A stretch of 64,000 nt of DNA from Psychrobacter frigidicola. GTDB lineage: Bacteria > Pseudomonadota > Gammaproteobacteria > Pseudomonadales > Moraxellaceae. The notes under the pieces were generated by a model. The model had not been told where the DNA came from and made no database searches. It saw nothing but the letters and a program-made list of their open reading frames with translations. Shown here piece by piece: positions 17,931 to 25,638 of this stretch. A program made the position numbers and the translations under genes. How positions within the stretch are numbered: position 1 is the first letter of the stretch; each line of letters begins with the position of its first letter. The DNA lies in contig NZ_VORZ01000003.1 in assembly GCF_007997305.1 (NCBI RefSeq), positions 186,001 through 250,000 on the forward strand. Direction: 5' to 3'.

Positions 17931-19820
17931 TTACGTCTTGAAATCAGTAGCGCTATCTTCTGAAGAATTATCGACTGGCTTTGTCTTATTTTTTAATACA
18001 TCATAAAAATCAGCTAAGTCTAGCTTACGCGATTTATCGATATCTTCATCAAATAAACTTTCAAGCTCTGCCATTGCGGACTGTGCCGATTCAATCATCC
18101 GCGCCTCATCATCATAAATAGCTTGCTGACGTTCAAGCAAATCATCATCATAATCACGAAACGTTTTGATGGTTTCGCGGGCTTTTTCAGGTGAAATACC
18201 CAATAGTTGTAGTGATTCACGTGACATATCTAAGGACGATAAATAAGTCTCCCGCCAAATATGACGCACACCGACTTCACGTAGGCGGTAGTAATGTTGC
18301 CGATCGCGCGCGCGCGCCAGTATGATAAGGTCAGGATAATTACGGTGTAAATACTGCGCTGTGGTAACAGAGCGTTCTAAATCATCAACTGCGATGATAA
18401 AGAGTCGAGCTTTCTTAATACCCGCAGCGCGAAGAATTTCAGGGTTTTTTGGGTCGCCATAATAGACTTGATTACCGAATTTACGGACGAAATCCACCCG
18501 ATTTGCCGAGCGTTCAATAGCGGTAAATTCGATATTATGCATACGTAGCACGCGCCCAATAATTTGTCCAACCCGTCCAAAGCCTGCAATAATTACCGGA
18601 TGTTCGTGGTCAGGAATAGTGTCGTATTCACGGCTGGGTTTGCGCTTAGCAAAATAAGGTTCACCCAGTTTTTCTAATAATAGAAAAGCCAGCGGTGTCA
18701 GTGCCATAGAAATAGTAACGATAAGATTGAGCATATTTGCCAGCTCAGGTTGCAAGACATTTTGTGTGCTGGCCACACTAAACAACACAAATGCAAACTC
18801 ACCACCTTGAGCCAGCGTCACCCCAAGCCGGATACTGGTCGGCCAGCGGTTGCCTGAGACCTTTGCAATAGCAGTAGCGACGGCAAACTTGGCCAGCATT
18901 AATCCAATCGCACAACTGATAATAAACAGCGGCTGTGACATGACCAGTTTGACATCAGTCAACATACCTACGGACATAAAGAATAAACCAAGCAGCAGGC
19001 CTTTAAACGGTTCAATACTGGCCTCTAACTCATGACGGTATTCGGAGTCAGCCAGTAGTACACCAGTTAAAAATGCGCCCAGCGCCATCGACAGGCCAAT
19101 CTGCTCCATCAAGATAGAGACGCCCATAACGATAAATAGCGCCACAGCAGTCAGCAATTCAGTGGCACCACTTGACGCCACAAATTTAAAAAATGGTCTG
19201 ACGATATAACGGCTAGAGAAAATTAAACCAGCAAAGACGGCAAAGACTTTCCCAAAATAAATCAAGTCGTAGCTTTGTTCGCGCACCCCTGACAAAAATG
19301 GAATGACTGCTAATAGCGGAATAACAGCGATATCTTGAAAAAGTAAAATAGTGAAAGCTTCGCGCCCATGGGTGCTTGAAAGTTGCTGTTTTTCAGTCAG
19401 AATTTGTAGGACGAAGGCAGTAGAGGACAGGGCTAGGCCAAAACCAACAATAAAAGCCGTGTCTAAATGCAAGGAGAAGAATTGATATAAAATGCCCATC
19501 AGCAAAGTGCCAGTAAGGCCTACTTGCAAACCGCCAAGTACAAAAATAGAACGCCGCAATGCCCATAAACGCGAGGGCTGAAGCTCAAGTCCAATGATGA
19601 ACAGTAGCATGACCACGCCAAACTCAGAAAAATGTAGCAAGCTCTCAGCATCACCTGCAACATCCAGCGCGCTTGGCCCTAATATCAGTCCAGTTACTAG
19701 ATAACCTAAAACAGTGGCCAGTCCGAAACGTTTGCCAAGCGGTACAAACAGCAGCGCTGCCCCCAAAAAAATCGTCGCTTGTAACATTAAGTTTGGTGAG
19801 CCGACGGCGGCAGCGAGCAT
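17931..19820 (-). CDS. CPA2 family K+/H+ antiporter, KefB/KefC type
   Basis: 629 residues. The first ~380 form a 12-13 segment Na+/H+-exchanger domain with the KefB/C-like stretches FGVVMLLFIIGLELQPSRLW, LFQDIAVIPLLAV and ALGAFLTGVLLADSEYRHELE. A cytoplasmic TrkA-N (RCK) domain follows, with the Rossmann motif VIIAGFGRVGQIIGRVL and YYGDPKNPEILRAAGI. Such proteins export K+ to acidify the cytoplasm during electrophile stress under glutathione-adduct control. No kefF/kefG-type regulator is adjacent. The acidic ~80-residue tail is unassigned. Confidence 0.88.
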   Translation of the reverse strand: MLAAAVGSPNLMLQATIFLGAALLFVPLGKRFGLATVLGYLVTGLILGPSALDVAGDAESLLHFSEFGVVMLLFIIGLELQPSRLWALRRSIFVLGGLQVGLTGTLLMGILYQFFSLHLDTAFIVGFGLALSSTAFVLQILTEKQQLSSTHGREAFTILLFQDIAVIPLLAVIPFLSGVREQSYDLIYFGKVFAVFAGLIFSSRYIVRPFFKFVASSGATELLTAVALFIVMGVSILMEQIGLSMALGAFLTGVLLADSEYRHELEASIEPFKGLLLGLFFMSVGMLTDVKLVMSQPLFIISCAIGLMLAKFAVATAIAKVSGNRWPTSIRLGVTLAQGGEFAFVLFSVASTQNVLQPELANMLNLIVTISMALTPLAFLLLEKLGEPYFAKRKPSREYDTIPDHEHPVIIAGFGRVGQIIGRVLRMHNIEFTAIERSANRVDFVRKFGNQVYYGDPKNPEILRAAGIKKARLFIIAVDDLERSVTTAQYLHRNYPDLIILARARDRQHYYRLREVGVRHIWRETYLSSLDMSRESLQLLGISPEKARETIKTFRDYDDDLLERQQAIYDDEARMIESAQSAMAELESLFDEDIDKSRKLDLADFYDVLKNKTKPVDNSSEDSATDFKT

Positions 19821-19932
19821 ATAAATTCCTTAGCAAACACTTTAAAATAAGTACTATCAAAATAAACAATATTAAAACAAAAAAGGTTGAGCAAGTATGA
19901 TGATTAATAATTAAAACAGCACTTAAACCACT

Positions 19933-20637
19933 TTATTTCTTATGATAAATTTTCCATACATCGTTATTTGCAAGCGGGTTGCTATAGGCATCATTACGAC
20001 GCTTGCGCGGGGTTTGCCGGCTATCAACAATTTTAAAATCAGGCAAAGCATGGACAATCAGTCCGGTACGATAAAAACGGATACGTTCAGGCTCTAACAT
20101 CTCACCTTTATGGTCACGGCAAAACACATAAGCACGCAGATCAATAAACTCACGGTGCGCCACCAATCGTGCCTCATCATCGCTATCAAATACTGCCGCC
20201 ATGCGCTCAATTTCTTGCGGCGTGTAGTCACCACATTTATCCGTTAATGCACCAACTGAACCGAAGCTTTTGGACTCTTTGGCACGGGTTTTGGTCAGAT
20301 GCAGACGCTGCACATGATAGATAAATTGTGGTATCTCTAAGCTGGCGGGTAAGGGCAGGTTATCAGGCGGCAGGTAAGCAGCTGGGTAAAACGCCATAGC
20401 GCGTTCAATTAAATTTTGCCAACGTTGCTGATAGGCTTGGACTTCGGATAAATTACCTTCATAGATAGGCATATCACGGATTTGACGCAAAATATCAGGT
20501 GGAAATTGCTCATCTCGGAAGCCAGCAATATCCTTTTGCAGCGTTGATAGCAAAATTTTAGCGTGTTTTTTACCCTCTTTTGTGAGTGGGTCGTCAATAT
20601 AACTGGGTGCTACAAAGGCAGCTGAGCGTCTAGACAT
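19933..20637 (-). CDS. Conserved-looking hypothetical protein, function unknown
   Basis: 234 residues, soluble, rich in charged residues, with no signal peptide or membrane segment. I do not recognise a family. Notable blocks are DPLTKEGKKHAKILLSTLQKDI near the start, YTPQEIERMAAVF and LRAYVFCRDHKGEMLEPERIR. Its base composition matches its neighbours, so recent transfer is not indicated. It is 112 bp upstream of the antiporter gene on the same strand and could be co-transcribed with it. Confidence 0.6.
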   Translation of the reverse strand: MSRRSAAFVAPSYIDDPLTKEGKKHAKILLSTLQKDIAGFRDEQFPPDILRQIRDMPIYEGNLSEVQAYQQRWQNLIERAMAFYPAAYLPPDNLPLPASLEIPQFIYHVQRLHLTKTRAKESKSFGSVGALTDKCGDYTPQEIERMAAVFDSDDEARLVAHREFIDLRAYVFCRDHKGEMLEPERIRFYRTGLIVHALPDFKIVDSRQTPRKRRNDAYSNPLANNDVWKIYHKK

Positions 20638-20960
20638 GGCAGATCTTCATCGTGTAAATAGAGAGTTTCATCAAATAAATGGAGATAAGTTAAACCAGTA
20701 TATATAAGTTATAGAGTGAGCAATAGATAATCTGCACTCTCATTATTTTTAATATCCTAACACAAGGCTATGAATTAGCAGGGATTAGTTTATTGATAGT
20801 TCTTGAACCCATCGTCTACATATTATGCATGTCTCATTTTGATATGCGCCTTTATGTTCTACAGCAGGGGTTAAATGAGTAACTTCTATAAAAATGTAAT
20901 GAAAAGGTTATATTAAGAGCTTGACAGCATTGATAGTCAGCAGTGGTTAAGGAGATTTGC
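20638..20960. other. Gene-poor region upstream of the amber-interrupted micro-ORFs
   Basis: AT-rich, with stop codons in all frames. TTGACA at 20921-20926 is a good -35 hexamer, but the sequence 17 bases later (TGGTTA) is a poor -10. Otherwise nothing recognised. Confidence 0.35.
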
Positions 20961-21152
20961 GTGTATAAAAATAAAGATAAAAAAATAAGAACGAATTATA
21001 AAGGGCATTAGCTCATTGTATTTGTACTGAGTAAAGTGATATTAAATTTATTAAGCACTGGACTATTGCTCTTATTTGGATATTGGCTATTTTTTACCTC
21101 CAATATGGGTTCTGCTTATTTACCCAACGTTAGAGATGGGCGTTTGATATGA
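20961..21152 (+). pseudogene. Possible small membrane-protein gene interrupted by one TAG codon
   Basis: AAGGAG (20949-20954) stands 6 bases before a GTG at 20961, a very good ribosome site. The frame reads a Lys-rich start (16 codons), then TAG at 21009-21011, then stays open for 46 more codons to TGA at 21150-21152. The second part encodes a membrane segment (LLSTGLLLLFGYWLFF) and a short polar tail. The TGA overlaps the ATG of the next frame as ATGA, the layout of translationally coupled genes. A GTG at 21036 could instead start a 38-residue peptide by itself. No family recognised; the gene may be decayed or not a gene. Confidence 0.35.
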
Positions 21153-21307
21153 GTATTCGATTTACTTTAATAGCTATCGCTATCGCTACGCTGGTCTGGC
21201 TGCTAACGCCTATTTAGTTTTTATGGTCGAGCACACGTTATATTCACTCTAGCTATCAGACACATAAACGCAGTCCTCTAGCGGATACATCGAATAGTGC
21301 CTCTTAA
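21149..21307 (+). pseudogene. Second small membrane-protein frame, also interrupted by one TAG codon
   Basis: Starts at the ATG overlapping the preceding stop (ATGA). It encodes a 22-residue hydrophobic peptide, MSIRFTLIAIAIATLVWLLT then PI, meets TAG at 21215-21217, and continues in frame for 29 codons (FLWSSTRYIHSSYQTHKRSP and a polar end) to TAA at 21305-21307. A membrane segment followed by a basic tail is what an intact ~52-residue protein would look like, and TGG-to-TAG at the break is one base change. A free-standing 22-residue peptide is the alternative. Function unknown. Confidence 0.35.
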
Positions 21308-21333
21308 GTTTTCCCTCGTCACTTTAATTTACC

Positions 21334-22530
21334 TTAATGCGAATGACCAATATGACCACCGCTATCCTTAACGGGGCGCGCTGATATATCACAGACTAAC
21401 GCATCACTATGCGCTTTGGTTTGCGGATGTTCAGCACTTTCAACTTGAATAGTGGCATGACTGATGCCTAAATCTTGCAAGCGCTGCTCAAGCTCTGAAA
21501 TTAATATACTCGATTCATAGATGTTCATATCACCGTCAACGACCACATGACACGAGAGCGCATGCAGTCCACTGGTAATACTCCAAACATGTAGGTCATG
21601 CACTTTTTGTACTTGGGTGTGGTCAATCAAACCCTGCTCGATAATCTCTAAAGACAAGCCTTTGGGCGTGCCTTCCATCAAGATATGTACCGAGTCGCGC
21701 ACCACGCGATAACCACTAAATAATATTAATATGGCAACGATGACCGAGGCTGCAGCATCCGCCCATAGCCAACCAAAAGCTATCATTAATAACGCGGCAA
21801 TAATGGCGGCAACCGAACCCATCAAGTCACTGAGTACATGCAAATAAGCGCTTTGCATATTGAGGTTAGCTGGTTTTTCATTCTTGGACGCTTTAGAAGT
21901 GTCAGCAGCAGTAGCAGAAGTCGCGCCATGATCGTGCACATGACCATCACCATCATTGCTACTACGATGCATGAGCCACGCCACTAAAATATTGACCAAC
22001 ATGCCGATAGTGGCAACAATGAGCATGCCTTGAGTCGCAATATCGGGCGGCGAGTTAAAGCGTTTAATAGCTTCATAAAAAATCATCAGCGCGATAATAA
22101 CTAACGTCGCGCCATTGACCCCAGCGACTAGAATCTCAAAGCGTTTATAGCCAAAGGTTTTTTCACGGGAGGCTGCTTTTTCACCGATTTTAAAGGCCAT
22201 CAGTGTGGCACCAAGTGCTACCGCATCGCTGAGCATATGACCAGCATCTGATAATAGTGCCAAGCTGCCCGTCAGCCAGCCGCCAATGGCCTCGATAAAC
22301 ATATAACCGGTAATGATGATAAAACTAAACAACAAGGTGCGCTGATAACCTTTGGTGTTTTGCGTGGCACTGCCTTTGTTATCGTCAATCATAGCAACGT
22401 GGTCGTGGTTATTATTTATATCGTCGTGTTGATGGCCATCGTTATGTTCGTGTTCGTGGTTGCTAGAGGAGAGGTAACTGTCTGAGTGTTTGTCATTGCT
22501 AGGTTCATGATGTGGATGTTTGGGGCTCAT
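21334..22530 (-). CDS. Cation diffusion facilitator (CDF) metal exporter, CzcD/ZitB-like
   Basis: 398 residues, inner-membrane Zn2+(Co2+/Cd2+)/H+ antiporter. The transport-site motifs are present on TM2 (LLSDAGHMLSDAVAL) and TM5 (AYLHVLSDLMGSVAA), consistent with a zinc-selective HD-HD site. The first ~60 residues are His/Asp-rich, and a second His-rich loop (DGHVHDHGAT) lies between TM4 and TM5. The C-terminal cytoplasmic ferredoxin-like domain (VHDLHVWSITSGLHALSCHV) is intact. No MerR or ArsR regulator is next to it. Confidence 0.92.
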   Translation of the reverse strand: MSPKHPHHEPSNDKHSDSYLSSSNHEHEHNDGHQHDDINNNHDHVAMIDDNKGSATQNTKGYQRTLLFSFIIITGYMFIEAIGGWLTGSLALLSDAGHMLSDAVALGATLMAFKIGEKAASREKTFGYKRFEILVAGVNGATLVIIALMIFYEAIKRFNSPPDIATQGMLIVATIGMLVNILVAWLMHRSSNDGDGHVHDHGATSATAADTSKASKNEKPANLNMQSAYLHVLSDLMGSVAAIIAALLMIAFGWLWADAAASVIVAILILFSGYRVVRDSVHILMEGTPKGLSLEIIEQGLIDHTQVQKVHDLHVWSITSGLHALSCHVVVDGDMNIYESSILISELEQRLQDLGISHATIQVESAEHPQTKAHSDALVCDISARPVKDSGGHIGHSH

Positions 22531-22714
22531 AATGACACTCAGAATAATGAAAATTGGGTTTATCTAGGAAGAAAGTTGTTATAAAAATATAGTAAATTTA
22601 GCATATCTGAGTGTTATAAGCTTTAGTGAAGCCGTAAAAATAAATATAGACAGATAAGTTTTAGTGACTCAAATTTAATGACTAGGTTTTAGCGATTGGT
22701 GCAAACAACTGATG

Positions 22715-24973
22715 CTACCAACCGACAGGGTCAATATCTAGGGTTAGCTTTAAATATTTAGCGCTTGGTAATGCAAGCACCGGCTGCCACCATTGATTCA
22801 AAATATGATGTAGTTGGTTGCGGTCTTTGGCCAATAGTAGCAGCTGAGAATGGTAGCGACTGTTCTTCTTACTCATAGGTGCATCGATAGGGCCAAGCAC
22901 CGCAAGATTATGCGCTGCTGGCAAGCTTACAATCGCATCTTTTAAGGCTTGGGTGGTCGCGAGTAAGGTTTTACCTTCACAGCGTATCAAGGCGGCGTGG
23001 CTATAAGGCGGTAGCCCCATCATTTTACGCTCTTGTAATAATTCGCGCGCAAAGGGTAGGTAGCCATCTTTGACCAGTTTAAGGAGCAAGGCGTTGTCCG
23101 GTTGCAAGGTTTGAATCAAAACTCTGCCTTGTTTATTACCACGTCCGGCGCGCCCTGCCACTTGAATCATCAGCTGTGCCGTGTGTTCTGGAGAGCGAAA
23201 ATCTGCTGATAAAAAGCCGCGATCGGCATTCGGCAAACAAACCAAGGTGACATTGGGAAAATGATGACCTTTGGCCACCATTTGGGTGCCGACTAATATT
23301 GCGGGCTTGCCCTGGTTAATCTGTTCGTAAATTTTCTCCCAGCTGTCTTTTCGGCGGGTGGTATCACGATCAATCTGAATGATAGGATATAAGTCTTTAC
23401 TGGTTTGCGGATTGGCAAAAATAGCATGTAGGTTCTCGCTTAGCCGTGTGGTGCCCATACCTTTGGCATCTAAGTTTTGGCTGCGGCAATCTGGACAGGC
23501 AGCAGGAATATAGGCTTGCCAATCGCAATGATGACATTTTAAATAGGAGTTATGATTAGCCTGATTGCTATAATGGACAGTTAAATGGGCATCACAGCGT
23601 GGACAATCCGCCTGCCAACCGCAAGCTTCGCAGAGCAAAACGGGTGCATAGCCACGCCGATTGAGGAATATTAATACTTGATCACCCGCCTCTAAAGTCT
23701 GGCGAATTGCACCAATCAGAATGTCGGTCAGACCAGTATCGTAGCGTGCGCCATCATCTTGCGCTTGCTGATGGGTGCTTTGCTGGCGCGCATCGATGAG
23801 CTGCATGGTGGCAAGCTTGGCACTGCCGGCACGGGTTCGCAATTGGCACTCGACCAGTTTACCATCATCGACCAGCTTTAGATGTTCGAGAGTAGGCGTT
23901 GCCGTACCGAGTACCACCGGAATATTGTATTGCAAGCCTCGGTATAGCGCCACATCAGCAGCATGATAGCGCAAAGTATCTTGCTGTTTATAAGAGGCAT
24001 CATGCGCCTCATCAACCACAATTAGCCCCAGATTAGCAAACGGATTGAGCACTGCTGAGCGCGTACCGATGATGATTTGTGCATGACCGGTACGGCAGTC
24101 TTGCCAGCCTTGTAGTCGGTGGGTATTGCTCATACCAGAATGCAGCAATACAATTTGCGCGGCAAAGCGACTGGCAAAGCGTGCGCGGGTCTGCGGGGTC
24201 AGTCCAATCTCAGGTACTAAAATGAGTACCTGTTTACCCGCTTCTAATACTGCTTGCATCGTTTGTAGATATACTTCGGTTTTACCACTACCTGTAATGC
24301 CATTTAATAAAAATCCGCTGTATTTACCAGCATTATGTGCGGTGAGAATAGCGTCGACTGCAAGCTGCTGCTCTGCATTTAAATCAAGCGGCATTTTGGC
24401 AAGGCTGACTGGCTTCGGGGCAGATTTGGGTTCGATATAGCGCTCAATCAGTCCCTTTTCTTCTAGCGTCTTTAGGAATGGCCGCTGCATACCTTCTAGT
24501 AGTAATACATCTTCACTCGCGCCGCGCGCGCCATGCAGTTTAAGCATATCGAACTGCTGTTTTTGCTTGTTAGCATTAGTATGAAAGTCGTTATCACTGA
24601 CATTTGGCAAAATGCGCCAATGAGTGATAAGCAAATCCAGCGGTCGCCCTTGCCGAATAAACGTAGGTAACATCACTGCCAGTACATCACCCAGTGGGTA
24701 ATGATAATAACGCGCCATCCACGACGCTAGTGCCAACATATTTTCATTGAGAATAGGCGCATCATCCAAGCAATGATTGATAGGTTTTAGCTTATTACTG
24801 GGCACACTGCTGGTTGCTTGCGCAATATGGGCGACGGTGATACCGATTAAGGTTTGCCTGCCAAAGGATACTTCCACGCGGCTGCCGATAGCAGGTAAAG
24901 CATTGTCTTCCATCGGTACGCTATAATCAAACACCCGATAAAGGGGGACAGGTAGAGCCACTTGTACCAACAT
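22715..24973 (-). CDS. priA: Primosomal protein N' (replication restart helicase PriA)
   Basis: 3'-5' DNA helicase that recognises stalled forks and reloads the replisome. Walker A GITGSGKTEVYLQ, DEAH-type box VVDEAHDASYK, helicase motifs GTATPTLEHL and QVAGRAGRG, and eight cysteines forming two zinc sites (from CEACGWQADCPRC to ACPDC) are all visible. I chose ATG 24973 (752 residues, starting MLVQVALPVPLYRVFDYSVP), which fits the family; a TTG at 24991 would add six residues. Confidence 0.97.
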   Translation of the reverse strand: MLVQVALPVPLYRVFDYSVPMEDNALPAIGSRVEVSFGRQTLIGITVAHIAQATSSVPSNKLKPINHCLDDAPILNENMLALASWMARYYHYPLGDVLAVMLPTFIRQGRPLDLLITHWRILPNVSDNDFHTNANKQKQQFDMLKLHGARGASEDVLLLEGMQRPFLKTLEEKGLIERYIEPKSAPKPVSLAKMPLDLNAEQQLAVDAILTAHNAGKYSGFLLNGITGSGKTEVYLQTMQAVLEAGKQVLILVPEIGLTPQTRARFASRFAAQIVLLHSGMSNTHRLQGWQDCRTGHAQIIIGTRSAVLNPFANLGLIVVDEAHDASYKQQDTLRYHAADVALYRGLQYNIPVVLGTATPTLEHLKLVDDGKLVECQLRTRAGSAKLATMQLIDARQQSTHQQAQDDGARYDTGLTDILIGAIRQTLEAGDQVLIFLNRRGYAPVLLCEACGWQADCPRCDAHLTVHYSNQANHNSYLKCHHCDWQAYIPAACPDCRSQNLDAKGMGTTRLSENLHAIFANPQTSKDLYPIIQIDRDTTRRKDSWEKIYEQINQGKPAILVGTQMVAKGHHFPNVTLVCLPNADRGFLSADFRSPEHTAQLMIQVAGRAGRGNKQGRVLIQTLQPDNALLLKLVKDGYLPFARELLQERKMMGLPPYSHAALIRCEGKTLLATTQALKDAIVSLPAAHNLAVLGPIDAPMSKKNSRYHSQLLLLAKDRNQLHHILNQWWQPVLALPSAKYLKLTLDIDPVGW

Positions 24974-25040
24974 AAAGCGTGCGCCTCGCAACCTTTCATG
25001 GATAAATTAACGATTAATAATGATAAGTTAAATTAAAAAA

Positions 25041-25085
25041 TTAAGCCCAAACAGTTCTCGTTTAAGAACAGATATTTGGGCTTAA
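25041..25085 (-). terminator. Terminator after ridA
   Basis: Perfect 11-base arms (25041-25051 and 25075-25085) enclose a smaller nested GTTCT/AGAAC hairpin. On the minus strand the structure runs into TTTTTTAATTT. It separates ridA from priA. Confidence 0.8.
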
Positions 25086-25134
25086 TGTTGATTTATTCAA
25101 TAGTTTTGGGGGTAACGGTTATTTTGCAGTAACC

Positions 25135-25515
25135 CTATTCTATATATAAAATTGACTCGATTTCGACCGAACCACCTTTTGGCAAAGCTGCTACCTGTAC
25201 CACAGCGCGGGCAGGATATGGCTTGCTTAAGTTGGCAACGAATAGCTCATTTAAGGCCGCAAAGTCATTTAAATCAGTTAGTGACACATTAAATTTGACC
25301 ACGTCATCAAGGGTGGCGCCTGCTGCTTCACAAATGGCTTTGATATTCTCAAATACTTGCTTTGATTGGGTTGCAAAGTCTGGAGCTATCTCCATCGTTT
25401 CAGGGTCAAAACCCAGCTGTCCTGAGATATAGACCGTATTGCCTACTTTAACGGCTTGTGAATAGCTGCCAACAGCGGCAGGGGCTTTATCGGTTTGAAT
25501 CGTTTGACGGCTCAT
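25135..25515 (-). CDS. ridA: RidA family reactive imine/enamine deaminase
   Basis: 126 residues, family length, forming the chorismate-mutase-like trimer fold. RidA hydrolyses 2-aminoacrylate-type imines made by PLP enzymes such as threonine dehydratase. The signature YPARAVVQVAALPKGGSVEIE contains the catalytic Arg that binds the substrate carboxylate; GPxxG-type N-terminal elements are replaced by VGSYSQAVKVGN as usual. It lies about 120 bp downstream of spoT on the same strand, an arrangement seen in other proteobacteria. Confidence 0.9.
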   Translation of the reverse strand: MSRQTIQTDKAPAAVGSYSQAVKVGNTVYISGQLGFDPETMEIAPDFATQSKQVFENIKAICEAAGATLDDVVKFNVSLTDLNDFAALNELFVANLSKPYPARAVVQVAALPKGGSVEIESILYIE

Positions 25516-25638
25516 TATATGTCCTTGTTGTGTTCGCAGTGGATTAATATACTAAATTTTTAGTAAGTAAAGTTAGCATCTTTTTAGTCAATATTTCAAA
25601 CTATTCATTATTTTTATTAAAGTTCTTTGGTAACCAGG

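Noticed and set aside
18300..18325. Short run of alternating GC bases inside the antiporter gene
   Set aside because: It lies in coding sequence (Ala/Arg codons) and is too short to call a functional Z-DNA or repeat element.
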